In this document: positions 36,518-45,504 of the stretch, piece after piece | Layout: the number at the start of each line of letters is the position of its first letter | Position numbering within the stretch: the stretch's first letter is position 1 | Assembly: GCA_048263775.1 (NCBI GenBank) | Contig: JBLXDU010000012.1 | Location: 62,001-126,000, forward strand | Length of the DNA: 64,000 bases | Direction: 5' to 3' | From: UBA1479 sp048263775 | GTDB lineage: Bacteria; Pseudomonadota; Alphaproteobacteria; Rhodospirillales; Casp-alpha2 | Program-made: the position numbers and the translations under genes | Notes under the pieces: model-generated | What the model saw: the letters and a program-made list of their open reading frames with translations, nothing else | Database searches by the model: none | Told to the model about the DNA's origin: nothing

Positions 36518-36616
36518 ATGACGAACCACTCCACCGGCCTCATCGGCAGCACGCTGGGCGTGGTTACCGGGAGCACCCTCGCCGCCATCGGCATCATCCA
36601 CATCATTCAGTTAAGT
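36518..36616 (+). CDS. possible 32-residue hydrophobic microprotein
   Basis: A strong ribosome-binding site AGGAGG (36505-36510) sits seven bases before ATG 36518. The frame reads MTNHSTGLIGSTLGVVTG and then a hydrophobic STLAAIGIIHT stretch, ending at TAA 36616. It has one predicted membrane helix (about 7-28) with GxxxG-like spacing. The 5' region has a CRP-like palindrome. No family is recognised, and it may be a leader or an accidental frame. Confidence 0.4.
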
Positions 36617-36725
36617 CTTCTCCGGCTTTTCTAAGCGGACGCGACCGACATTCGCTTAGTCTTGACAGCCGCCCGCGAACACGAGAGACATCCTCCCTGC
36701 ACTTGGGCTCCATGGAGTCCGTACA

Positions 36726-36815
36726 GGATGGGTGGCCGAGCGGTTGAAGGCACTGGTCTTGAAAACCAGCGTGCGTGAAAGCGTACCGTGGGTTCGAATC
36801 CCACCCCATCCGCCA
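36726..36815 (+). tRNA. tRNA-Ser (anticodon TGA)
   Basis: The acceptor stem pairs GGATGGG (36726-36732) with CCCATCC (36805-36811), followed by G and encoded CCA. The anticodon loop CTTGAAA gives TGA, which decodes UCA. A long variable arm typical of serine tRNAs (GCGTGCGTGAAAGCGTACC) is present, along with a standard T arm GTGGG-TTCGAAT-CCCAC. Confidence 0.97.
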
Positions 36816-37013
36816 CTCTTTAGAAGCCGCATCCGATGAGCGCGGCTTTGGCCACATGCTTGAATGAGGGCCTACCTTCGGTGAAACGGGCCGGATTGGC
36901 GAAAACAACGTCGGTATTCGCATTCCATGACCGTCTACAGCAGTTTCCCAGGGGCGAAACAGTCAAGCCCCCCACTACCTTCCGGATATTATTCCACCCT
37001 GCTTCCCGGCCGC

Positions 37014-37280
37014 TTAGAGCGGATAATCGGATTCCGGGTCAATTCCGCAGGTTTCGATGAATTTCCGGACTTGGACAACCTCTTCACGCGGCAGGCTGTG
37101 CTGGGCGTGGGGAAAATTGGCGCTATGCCCCATCAATGCGACGTGCATCTTGCCCGACTGTGCAGTGCTGACTTCTGCGCCCAATTCTCGAAACACGCTT
37201 TCAATATCCTTCATGGCGATATTGCCATTGATCGGATGAGAAAAAAGCGAATGCAGGACCTTGCGGTGATGATGGTTCAT
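37014..37280 (-). CDS. HicA-like family protein, apparently without HicB partner
   Basis: The 88-residue protein resembles the HicA-type double-stranded-RNA-binding fold: HRKVLHSLFSHPINGNIAMKDIESVFRELGAEV, then a strand SGKMHVALMG and a C-terminal helix VVQVRKFIETCGI. HicA toxins normally have a conserved His in GSH and a HicB antitoxin gene directly downstream. Neither adjacent gene is HicB: the next minus-strand gene upstream is a chemoreceptor and no small gene follows. It may be a stand-alone or domesticated member. GAGGG precedes the ATG. Confidence 0.65.
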   Translation of the reverse strand: MNHHHRKVLHSLFSHPINGNIAMKDIESVFRELGAEVSTAQSGKMHVALMGHSANFPHAQHSLPREEVVQVRKFIETCGIDPESDYPL

Positions 37281-37388
37281 GATGCCCTCGTGTGGTTGTC
37301 CGAGGGTTTTACAAGGACAGGCAGACCACTGCCTTGACGCATGTCAATCTGACATCCGGCAGCCAAAACCAGGCCCCCTCAACGGTGT

Positions 37389-39872
37389 TCAACCGACCCG
37401 AACTTGGGTGAGGAAGTTGTCGACTTCTCCCCTCAGAATGTCCGCCTGACTGGTCAGGCTCAGGGCCGACTTTTGAATCTGCTCGGCAGCTTGCCCGGTT
37501 TCGCCAGCAGCCAGTGTAACGGATTCGATATTGTCGCTGACCTGAGCGGTACCCGAGGCGGCATCCTCGACGCTCCGGGCGATCTCGCGTGTCGCGGCTC
37601 CTTGCTCCTCGACCGCAGACGCGATCACGGACCCGATCTCGTTGATATCGTCGATGATCCGGCTGATGCCCCGGATCGCATCGACGGATTCCTGGGTCGC
37701 GGTCTGAATACCGGCGATATGCCGCCCGATTTCCTCTGTCGCCTTGGCCGTTTGCGATGCCAGGTTCTTAACCTCGCTCGCGACCACGGCGAAGCCCTTG
37801 CCGGCGTCGCCGGCGCGGGCTGCTTCGATGGTGGCGTTGAGGGCCAGAAGGTTGGTCTGCTCGGCGATGTCGGTGATCAGGTTGATGACTTCGCCCACTT
37901 TTTCGGCCGCCTCTGCCAAGCCGCGGACTTTATTGTTCGTCAATTCGGCGTCGCGCACGCCTTTCGCGGCAATTTCAGAGGACTGCGTCACCTGCCGGGC
38001 AATCTCCTGAATGGATACGGACAGCTGTTCCGCAGACGCACTGACGGTTTGAACGTTCGACGAGGCATCTTCGGAGGCCCTCGCGACGACTGCGGACTGT
38101 GAACTGGTCTTTTCCGCCAGGCTCGCCATCAATTCAGACGCCGCTTTCAAGTCGTTCGCCGCATTCGCGACCGCACGGGCGACGCCGCCGACATTCGCGT
38201 CGAAGCCGTCCGCAAGCTTGACCATCTCGGCCTTGCGCGCCGCGGCCGCCCGGTCCCGCTCTTCTTCGGCCCGCTGGTCACTGGCCTGCGCTTTCGCAAG
38301 GCCGTCCTTGAACACCTGAAGCGCCGACGCCATATCGGCGATTTCGTCCGTTCCGGCGATGTTGATTTCCGCATCAAGGTGCCCCTCAGCAACAGCCCGG
38401 GTCGCCTGCGTCAGGGTGGTCAGGCGCCGTCCCAGGTTCCTGACGACGTAAAGCCACAGGATCAACAACGCGACCACGACCGCGAGGCCGACGATGACGC
38501 CGAGCAGACGTTTTCCCTTGGCGAAATCCGAGACGATATCTTCGGATCCGCTTCGGACTTCCGCACGGGATGTGTCGACAATCGCATTGACCTCCGCTGA
38601 CAGGTCCTCGGAAATTTTCTGCGTATCCTCCAGAATCGCCAACGCGCGCTGATTGGCGCCGATGACCTTCTTACGCAGTTCGCTGATGCTCCCTTCCCCA
38701 TCCGATGCCGTCGTGAACCACAGGGCCGCCTCCTTGAGAGGCGCCGCCATCGCCTTGTCTTGAAGTTCGCCGATTTCGAAGTTGGTCTGGCGGACAGCCA
38801 GCAAAATGCTCTCGTGAAGGCGCTTGATCAGGTCAATGTCATTGGCCTGTGCCGCAGTCGCCATCAAGCCGGCGGTACGGTTTACCTTGGCCTCAATGCG
38901 CAGCAACGTACTGACCGTTTTCATGGTCTTGTTGACCAGGGTCGACCCGCGTACGGAATTGTCGATCATGAATTTCTGCATGGCGCCGGCAAGGGCGCTG
39001 CGCGCTGCCTTCGCCTGCGGCCCCAGTACCGCCAGAAGTTCTTTGTGCGCCGCTAAAATGCCGCCCGGCTTCTTGGCGTCAGCGGCGGCCAGATAAGCCA
39101 TCACCGCTTGCCGGACCTCCGGCAGTCCGTGTTTTGTCGCCAGCCGCTCCGCGACCTCTGTCATGAGCTTCGTGGGCACGCCATCTGACGATAGGCCGGC
39201 GGCGGCCTTTTTCGGTAACGTCGCTGCCAAGGCGGTCTTATGGGCCAACGCCTCCAACTGGTGCAGTTGGAGAAGAATCGGCAGGTGCTTGTTCATCAGC
39301 GCATTGACCGCCTGAACACCCCCGATGCTCAAAGACGCGGACCCTTTCCCGACTTCTCCTTCGGCGGCGCCGAGGATCGGCGCCAGGTTCTGGAGGATCG
39401 CCTCGTGGGTATCTATGACCTTTTGGGCCGCGACCTGGAGTTCTTCCCTGGCCGCAAGGCGTCCCGACACTTCAAGGTTCAGGTTGTCGATGTTTTGCCG
39501 GAACTGCGCCACCAGAGGCTTGATCCCTGCCATCGCCGCCGCCGGCCCGGACGCCTCCAGCCGACCAATCAGGCCGTCGATCTGCGCCAACCGGTTTTGC
39601 AGGTTGGTGAGAACGGTGCTGCTCTGGTCTGTGTTTTGGGCCCGGGCCAGGGCCGGGGCGCTGGCCGACAAAGAGGCGCTGTTACGGGCCAGTTCGAGCG
39701 CGGTCTCCATCGTCGGAACCGCGCGGTCGAGCACGGCGTGAAAATGCCGCTCCGTGCTGTTGAATGCGAATAGTGCCGTCCCCCCGGCCGCTATGGTCAA
39801 CAAGGTCACGGTGCCGAACGAGATGAACAGCCGCCCCTTAACCCCCTGAAACGCTCTTCGTTGAACGGTCAT
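37389..39872 (-). CDS. methyl-accepting chemotaxis protein with large periplasmic helical sensor
   Basis: The 827-residue receptor has membrane helix 1 (about 15-37), a long periplasmic helical region (about 40-455), membrane helix 2 (456-477), HAMP (about 478-532) and a cytoplasmic signalling domain (about 570-827). The last holds the tip ALNATIEAARAGDAGKGFAV. The long periplasmic part is two helical-bundle repeats (about 45-220 and 240-455) of the nitrate/TorS-like type, larger than in Tar/Tsr. The ligand is unknown. ATG 39872 with GGGGGGAGA upstream is preferred to the longer open frame. Confidence 0.9.
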   Translation of the reverse strand: MTVQRRAFQGVKGRLFISFGTVTLLTIAAGGTALFAFNSTERHFHAVLDRAVPTMETALELARNSASLSASAPALARAQNTDQSSTVLTNLQNRLAQIDGLIGRLEASGPAAAMAGIKPLVAQFRQNIDNLNLEVSGRLAAREELQVAAQKVIDTHEAILQNLAPILGAAEGEVGKGSASLSIGGVQAVNALMNKHLPILLQLHQLEALAHKTALAATLPKKAAAGLSSDGVPTKLMTEVAERLATKHGLPEVRQAVMAYLAAADAKKPGGILAAHKELLAVLGPQAKAARSALAGAMQKFMIDNSVRGSTLVNKTMKTVSTLLRIEAKVNRTAGLMATAAQANDIDLIKRLHESILLAVRQTNFEIGELQDKAMAAPLKEAALWFTTASDGEGSISELRKKVIGANQRALAILEDTQKISEDLSAEVNAIVDTSRAEVRSGSEDIVSDFAKGKRLLGVIVGLAVVVALLILWLYVVRNLGRRLTTLTQATRAVAEGHLDAEINIAGTDEIADMASALQVFKDGLAKAQASDQRAEEERDRAAAARKAEMVKLADGFDANVGGVARAVANAANDLKAASELMASLAEKTSSQSAVVARASEDASSNVQTVSASAEQLSVSIQEIARQVTQSSEIAAKGVRDAELTNNKVRGLAEAAEKVGEVINLITDIAEQTNLLALNATIEAARAGDAGKGFAVVASEVKNLASQTAKATEEIGRHIAGIQTATQESVDAIRGISRIIDDINEIGSVIASAVEEQGAATREIARSVEDAASGTAQVSDNIESVTLAAGETGQAAEQIQKSALSLTSQADILRGEVDNFLTQVRVG

Positions 39873-40048
39873 GGTCTCCCCCCCTACGCATTGTGTGTGA
39901 GCACAGGCGCCTGGCTCCCAAATGCCAAGGCCACCCTCCTGCCCGTCTTTACTCGCGGGCTTCACTCACGGTTCAAATTCGAAACACCCCCAGTCGTTAT
40001 CGTTTTGTGCACGGACCCGTCTTGAGCGGGCCGCGATATGTTTGGCCG

Positions 40049-40882
40049 TCAGATCGCCAGGTACTGCTGGCGCAGGTCGGCGTTATCCAGAACTTCCTTG
40101 GCAAGACCGTCGAACACCACCTTCCCCATATCGAGAATGATCGCGCGATCCGCCAGATGCAGCGCGGCGATGGCGTTCTGTTCGACGATGATCGTGGTCA
40201 TGCCGTGAGACTTGATCTCTTCCAGGGTCCGCTCGATTTCCTGCACGATCACCGGGGCCAGACCTTCGTAGGGCTCGTCCAGCAGCAGCAGTTTCACGTC
40301 CCGCGCCAAGGCCCGGCTGATGGCCAGCATCTGCTGCTCGCCACCGGACAATGTCGTGCCTTCCTGTTCGCGGCGTTCGCCCAGGCGGGGAAACAGCTCG
40401 TAAATGCGTTCGATGGACCAGCCGATCGGCGGCGCGATCTGAGCCAGGGTGAGGTTTTCTTCCACCGTCAGGCCCTGGATGATGCGCCGGTCTTCAGGCA
40501 CCAGGCCGATGCCGTTGCGCGATGCCTCATGGGCCCGCATGCTGTGCAGCGGCTTGTGATCGAGCCAAATCTCCCCATGCTTGAGCGCCGGATCGTCAAG
40601 CCGCGCAATGGCCCGGAGGGTCGACGTCTTGCCGGCCCCGTTGCGCCCCAAGAGAGCGACGATCTCGCCCTCGCGGATGTCGAATGACACGCCCTGAACG
40701 ATATAGCTTTCCCCGTAATAGGCATGAATGTCCCAGCAGGAGAAATAAGCGGGCTGTCCCCCCTTCGCGGTCACCGGCGGCACGCCCGGCGCGGTGCCCC
40801 CCTTGAAACCACCGTTTTCGAGCAGCGTCTGTTCCTCAGCGCCCTTGTCCATACGAGACTCCCGTTCGTCTATCTGGTTCAT
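40049..40882 (-). CDS. livF: branched-chain amino-acid type ABC transporter ATP-binding protein LivF
   Basis: The 277-residue ATPase has Walker A GRNGAGKTS, the signature LSGGEQQ, Walker B LLLLDEP and the H-loop residue in the switch region (VEQN), matching LivF. It has an N-terminal extension of about 45 residues (MNQIDERE...) beyond the usual start. It overlaps livG by four bases (ATGA), and is last in the livHMGF order on this strand. Confidence 0.92.
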   Translation of the reverse strand: MNQIDERESRMDKGAEEQTLLENGGFKGGTAPGVPPVTAKGGQPAYFSCWDIHAYYGESYIVQGVSFDIREGEIVALLGRNGAGKTSTLRAIARLDDPALKHGEIWLDHKPLHSMRAHEASRNGIGLVPEDRRIIQGLTVEENLTLAQIAPPIGWSIERIYELFPRLGERREQEGTTLSGGEQQMLAISRALARDVKLLLLDEPYEGLAPVIVQEIERTLEEIKSHGMTTIIVEQNAIAALHLADRAIILDMGKVVFDGLAKEVLDNADLRQQYLAI

Positions 40883-41634
40883 AGATGCGCTCCACCAAGG
40901 TAGGCTTCTTGAACTTTCGGATTCCCCTTGATGTTCTCAGGCGTATCCTCGGCGATAACCGCTCCCTGGGCCAGCACCGATATCTTCTCGGCCAGGGAGA
41001 ACACCACATGCATGTCGTGTTCAATGACCACCATGGTCACCCCGCGTTGGGCAATCCGTTTCATCAAATCGATGGTGTTGTTGGTGTCCGCCCGCGCCAT
41101 GCCGGCCGTCGGCTCATCCAACAGCAGCAGCTTCGGATCCTGGACAAGACACATGGCCAGTTCCAGCCGCCGCTTGTCGCCGCGCGACAGATGGCCGGCT
41201 GTCTCGTCGGCCTTGGCGTCCAGACCGACGTCAGACAGCATGGACATGGCCTTCTCGGCCATCGGACCGTTGCGCCGGATGGGCGTCCAGGCGTTGATCT
41301 TGAACGCCCCGTCACGCCGAGCGAAGCTTGGGATCATGACGTTGTCGATCAGGCTCAGATCACCGAAGATTTCCGGCGTCTGAAACACCCGGCTGACACC
41401 GGCCTGGTTGATCTCGTGCGGCGCCATGCCGAGCAGAGACTGGCCATCGAAGGTCACCGAGCCTGAATCGGGTTCAAGCCGCCCGATAAAACAGTTCAGC
41501 AGGGTCGACTTGCCGGCCCCATTGGGTCCGATGATCGCATGGACCGTACCGGCCTCGATTTCCAGGTTCACGTTGTCGAGGGCTTTCAGGCCGCCGAACC
41601 GCTTATTGACGTTTCTTACGGATAAAGTGCTCAT
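40879..41634 (-). CDS. livG: branched-chain amino-acid type ABC transporter ATP-binding protein LivG
   Basis: The 251-residue ATPase has Walker A GPNGAGKST, signature LSRGDKRR, Walker B LLLLDEP and the switch histidine in IEHDMHV. LivG and LivF form the two nucleotide-binding halves of the importer. It begins 13 bases after livM. The signature LSRGD differs from the usual LSGGQ but is known in LivG proteins. Confidence 0.92.
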   Translation of the reverse strand: MSTLSVRNVNKRFGGLKALDNVNLEIEAGTVHAIIGPNGAGKSTLLNCFIGRLEPDSGSVTFDGQSLLGMAPHEINQAGVSRVFQTPEIFGDLSLIDNVMIPSFARRDGAFKINAWTPIRRNGPMAEKAMSMLSDVGLDAKADETAGHLSRGDKRRLELAMCLVQDPKLLLLDEPTAGMARADTNNTIDLMKRIAQRGVTMVVIEHDMHVVFSLAEKISVLAQGAVIAEDTPENIKGNPKVQEAYLGGAHL

Positions 41635-41647
41635 GTCCGTTCTCCAC

Positions 41648-42799
41648 TCATTCAGCCGGTTCGGGATGCGGCGTGCCGCCGGTGCCGCCGCCGGAGCGGC
41701 GCCTCGACAGCAGGTTGCTGATCCGGGAGACGCCTTCCATCAGGCCGCCTGGGAGGAAGATGACGATCACCATGAACAAGGCCCCCAGGGTCAGGTGCCA
41801 GCCCTCGCCCACGAACATCGAGCTGACCGATACCGCGACCTGCTGCAGGAAATCAGGCAGGAAGTCGAAGATGTTGTTCAGGATGCCCTTGTTGAAGGCC
41901 GAGAAGATGTTTTCGAAGTACTTGATGGCGCCGGCGCCGATCACCGGCCCCAACAGCGTGCCGGCCCCCCCCAGAATGGTCATCAGAACAACCTCGCCCG
42001 AGGCCGTCCACTGCATGCGCTCCGCCCCCGCAAGGGGATCGGTGACCGCCAGCAATCCGCCCGCCAGCCCGGCGTACATGCCGGAAATGATGAACGCGGT
42101 AAGCGCGTAGGGCCGAGTGTTGACCCCCGTGTAGTTCAGGCGATTCTGGTTCGACTTCACAGCCCTCAGCATCATCCCGAAGGGTGAGCGGAAGATCCGC
42201 AGGGTGATGAAGAAACAGATGATCAGCAAGACGGCGCAGAAATAGAACCCCGGGTAGCCCGTCATTTCCAAGCCGAACAGATCCGATGACGGCAGCACCG
42301 CGCCGTAGTCGCGGCCGAAGGCGACATCCAGCGCACGGGGATCGGACTGGGCGAGTTGCAGGCCCGTCTCACCATTGGTGATCGGGGTCAGCACCGAATA
42401 GGCCATGTTGTAGCACATCTGCGCGAAGGCCAGGGTCAGGATGGAGAAGTAGATGCCTGACCGGCGCAGAGAAACGTAGCCGATCAAGGCCGAAAACAGC
42501 CCCCCCATCAGCGTCGCGAAGATGATCGCCGGTACCGGGTTCATGCTAAGAAGCTTGAAGGTCCAGACCGCCGTGTAAGAGCCCACGCCGAGAAAGGCGG
42601 CGTGACCGAACGACAGGTACCCCGTCAGGCCGAACAGAATATTGAAGCCGAGGGCGAAGATGCCGTAGATCGCGAATTTCTGCAAAAGGTCGGGGTAACC
42701 GGCGCCGATCGGTTTCAGGATGATCGGGCCCGCCAGAACCGCTGCCGTGAACACGGCGAACAGAAGCAGATCTTTTTTTGTGATTGATGTCGGATGCAT
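41648..42799 (-). CDS. livM: branched-chain amino-acid type ABC transporter permease LivM
   Basis: The 383-residue membrane protein has about nine to ten membrane helices and the LivM/LivH coupling segment GTLLGPVIGAGAIKY...FENIFS. The N-terminal half (YAIYGIFALGFNILFGLTGYLSFGHAAFLGVGSY) is a LivM signature. It pairs with LivH as the permease. It starts four bases before livH ends, so translation is coupled. Confidence 0.92.
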   Translation of the reverse strand: MHPTSITKKDLLLFAVFTAAVLAGPIILKPIGAGYPDLLQKFAIYGIFALGFNILFGLTGYLSFGHAAFLGVGSYTAVWTFKLLSMNPVPAIIFATLMGGLFSALIGYVSLRRSGIYFSILTLAFAQMCYNMAYSVLTPITNGETGLQLAQSDPRALDVAFGRDYGAVLPSSDLFGLEMTGYPGFYFCAVLLIICFFITLRIFRSPFGMMLRAVKSNQNRLNYTGVNTRPYALTAFIISGMYAGLAGGLLAVTDPLAGAERMQWTASGEVVLMTILGGAGTLLGPVIGAGAIKYFENIFSAFNKGILNNIFDFLPDFLQQVAVSVSSMFVGEGWHLTLGALFMVIVIFLPGGLMEGVSRISNLLSRRRSGGGTGGTPHPEPAE

Positions 42800-42803
42800 G
42801 GGC

Positions 42804-43832
42804 TCAGTGCTCCATCACGCCTTTGCGGCCCATCAGGCCGCGCGGACGGACCAGAAGGACCACGACCGCTATGAGATAGATGATGATCTGGTCAATGCCG
42901 GGCAAGATGGCCTTGACCTCGTTCATCGATGCGAAGCTTTGCAGGATTCCCAGCAAAAAGCCGGCCGCGACGGCACCGCCAAGCGACCCCATGCCGCCGA
43001 CGACGACGACCACGAAGCTGAGGACGAGGAAGTCCATGCCCATGTGGTAATCGGGGCTGAGGATCGGCGTGTACATGGTCCCCGCCAAGCCGGCGACGAC
43101 CGCCGCCATGCCAAACACGATGGTGAACCTGCGATCAATGTCGATCCCTAGAAGCCCCACGGTTTCCCTGTCCGCCATCCCTGCCCGCACCACCATGCCG
43201 AACGTGGTGAATTGCAGGAAGGCGAACACGGCGGCGATGACCGCGGTGGAAAACAGGAAATAGATGAAGCGCCAGGCCGGATAGACCACGTTGCCCGCCT
43301 CGAAGCCGACCAGGATGCCGAAGTCGATCATGCCGTTGGCGACGTCCGGGGCCGGTTGCGGTATCGGGTTGGCGCCGAAATAGCTTTTGACGATCTCCTG
43401 CAGCACAATGGCGAGGCCGAAGGTCACCAGGATCTGTTCCGCATGGGGGCGCTTATAGAAATATCGGATCAGGCCGCGCTCCATGGCGATCCCGATCATC
43501 AGCATGATCGGAATGGCGAGGAGAATGGAAACGGGCACCGAGAAATCGAGGAGCGTCGTGCCGAAATCACCGAACCAGACTTCCACATAGGGCTGCCTGA
43601 TTTCCAACGGCGCGCCCCAGGGCGTCGTTTTCGTCGGGTCGATCGTCACCATCTGAATGTTCAGAACGGCCTTGACCGCCACCGCGCAGAAAGCACCCAG
43701 CATGAACAAGGCGCCATGCGCGAAATTCACCACGCCGAGCGTGCCGAAGATAATGGTCAAGCCAAGCGCGATCAGGGCATAGGCCCCGCCCTTATCGAGA
43801 CCGTTTAAAATCTGGAGAAGAATTGCATCCAT
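42804..43832 (-). CDS. livH: branched-chain amino-acid type ABC transporter permease LivH
   Basis: The 342-residue permease has about eight membrane helices and the LivH signature GALFMLGAFCAVAV near the start, with ALIALGLTIIFGTLGVVNFAHG. It also has a long periplasmic loop (about 50-85) rich in Trp and charged residues, unusual for LivH and also present in a subset of amide or urea transporters. The preceding gene encodes the binding protein, separated by a hairpin at 43862. Confidence 0.92.
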   Translation of the reverse strand: MDAILLQILNGLDKGGAYALIALGLTIIFGTLGVVNFAHGALFMLGAFCAVAVKAVLNIQMVTIDPTKTTPWGAPLEIRQPYVEVWFGDFGTTLLDFSVPVSILLAIPIMLMIGIAMERGLIRYFYKRPHAEQILVTFGLAIVLQEIVKSYFGANPIPQPAPDVANGMIDFGILVGFEAGNVVYPAWRFIYFLFSTAVIAAVFAFLQFTTFGMVVRAGMADRETVGLLGIDIDRRFTIVFGMAAVVAGLAGTMYTPILSPDYHMGMDFLVLSFVVVVVGGMGSLGGAVAAGFLLGILQSFASMNEVKAILPGIDQIIIYLIAVVVLLVRPRGLMGRKGVMEH

Positions 43833-43861
43833 GAATCGTCACCCCTACGGAAATAGTTGGC

Positions 43862-43894
43862 CGCTCCCGGGGAATTCCCCCCCCCCCGGGAGCG
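43862..43894. repeat. intergenic stem-loop between binding-protein and permease genes
   Basis: A perfect 11-bp inverted repeat CGCTCCCGGGG (43862-43872) / CCCCGGGAGCG (43884-43894) encloses an 11-base loop that starts a run of eleven C residues (43877-43887). No T run follows, so it probably stabilises the upstream mRNA end rather than terminating, allowing more binding protein than permease to be made. Confidence 0.55.
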
Positions 43895-43920
43895 ACCGTT
43901 GAGCCAGTCGGGAGGACTGA

Positions 43921-45261
43921 TTACTTACCGTCGTTGTACGGTCCCAGTTCCCCACCCAGCAGGCTGGCCGGATACTCGACCTGCGCGCGGGGGGTGACTT
44001 CGACGACCTCGAGAACGTCGAACTTGGACGTCGGGTTTTCCTTACCCTTCACGACCAGAACGTCCTTGAAGCACTGGTGATCTTCAGCCCGGTATTCCGT
44101 CGGGCCGTTGCCCAAACCGTCGAACTTGAAGCCTTCCAGAGCCTTGCCGACGCCGGACGGACGGAACGTACCGGCCCGCTGGCAGGCATCCGCATAGAGA
44201 ATGGCCTGGCAATAGGTGGTATGCGCCGCCTGCGAGGGCGGGAAGCCATACTTCTTACCGAACGATTTGACGAACGCCTGCGAGCCTTCGTCCTGCAAGG
44301 ACCAATGCCAGTTGGTCGACCCGAAGATGCCTTTGACGTTTTCACCAGCACCCTGAGCCATCAGACGGCTGTAGAGCGGCACGACGATGGCGAAGTCCTT
44401 GCCGTTGACCTGCTTGTCGCGCAGACCGAACTGCACCGCCTGGGTCAGCGAGTTGACCATGTCGCGACCATAGTGGTTGAGCACCAGCACGTCGGCGCCC
44501 GAGTTGAGTACCGGCGTGATGTACTGCGAGAAGTCACCGGCGCCGAGCGGTGTGCGGACGGCGGCGGCCGTCTTCCAGCCGAGTTCTTCCGTGTACTTCT
44601 TGATCGAGCCTTCCTGCGACCAACCCCAAGTGTAATCGGCGGTCAGATGATAGGCGACACGGTCGGAGCCGAAGTTCTTCTTCAGCACCGGAGCCAGGGC
44701 GGCGCCGGTCATTTCCGTATTGAAGAAGTGGCGGAAACCGTTGGCGCGCTTGTCCTTACCGGTGGTGTCGTTGGAGTGGGTCAGGCCGGCCATGAAGATG
44801 ACGCCGGCGTCCTGGCACAGGCCCTGGACGGCGATCGCGACACCGGAGGACGAGCCGCCGGTGATCATGATGGCGCCGTCTTTTTCGATCATGCGCTTGG
44901 CGCTGGCGCGGGCCGCGTCGGACTTGGTCTGCGTGTCGCCGGTGACATACACGACCTTCTTGCCGTTGACGCCGTTACCTTTAAGCGCCTTGGACGAGAA
45001 GGTGTTCAGCATGCCGCCGTCGCCTTCACCGTTGATGTGTTCGACGGCCAGCTGATAGGCGCGCAACTCGTCCGCACCCTCATCGGCGTAGGCACCGGTC
45101 TGCGGCACGTTGAAGCCGAACGTGACGGTCTTGCCCTTGGGTTCATTCAGATACCCGGCAGCAAATGCCTTTGAAGAGAAAATGGTCGGGGCCGCCAGAA
45201 CGGCACCGGCCGCGGCGGTGCTTTGCAGCAGCCCGCGACGCGTAATCTTGAACTCACTCAT
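43921..45261 (-). CDS. ABC transporter substrate-binding protein, Tat-exported, branched-chain amino-acid/amide type
   Basis: The 446-residue protein has a twin-arginine signal (KITRRGLLQSTAA, Arg8-Arg9) and then a type I periplasmic binding fold of the LivJ/LivK/UrtA kind, with an opening FGFNVPQTGAYADEGADELRAYQLA (about 48-72). It is first in the liv gene run on this strand and so should deliver the ligand to LivHMGF. The Tat signal is unusual for this family and suggests export in a folded state. Ligand not assignable; amino acids, urea or short amides are possible. Confidence 0.9.
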   Translation of the reverse strand: MSEFKITRRGLLQSTAAAGAVLAAPTIFSSKAFAAGYLNEPKGKTVTFGFNVPQTGAYADEGADELRAYQLAVEHINGEGDGGMLNTFSSKALKGNGVNGKKVVYVTGDTQTKSDAARASAKRMIEKDGAIMITGGSSSGVAIAVQGLCQDAGVIFMAGLTHSNDTTGKDKRANGFRHFFNTEMTGAALAPVLKKNFGSDRVAYHLTADYTWGWSQEGSIKKYTEELGWKTAAAVRTPLGAGDFSQYITPVLNSGADVLVLNHYGRDMVNSLTQAVQFGLRDKQVNGKDFAIVVPLYSRLMAQGAGENVKGIFGSTNWHWSLQDEGSQAFVKSFGKKYGFPPSQAAHTTYCQAILYADACQRAGTFRPSGVGKALEGFKFDGLGNGPTEYRAEDHQCFKDVLVVKGKENPTSKFDVLEVVEVTPRAQVEYPASLLGGELGPYNDGK

Positions 45262-45504
45262 GTTTGGAGTCTCCCAATTTGAATTGTTGTCGACGGGCCA
45301 GATCGATATCTGCGGCTATTTGCGAAGCCTTAACCCACGATGAATTGATCCATCCCGGACGAACATGATGGGAAGCTTGTAAATGAATCAATATTTAATT
45401 GATTTATATAGATAATTTGGTAAATAATTTCATATCAGAATATTTAATTTGTAAATCATTGACACGGAGCGCCCTCCGGCGCGTGACAGATACGAGGCGG
45501 TAGA

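Noticed and set aside
37280..37389. A terminator after the chemoreceptor gene (AGGCAG-TGGT-CTGCCT on the minus strand)
   Set aside because: The stem is only six pairs and there is no T run after it.
43877..43887. Run of eleven C as a phase-variation switch
   Set aside because: It lies outside coding sequence and within a hairpin, so a frameshift switch is not possible; a transcript effect is only speculative.
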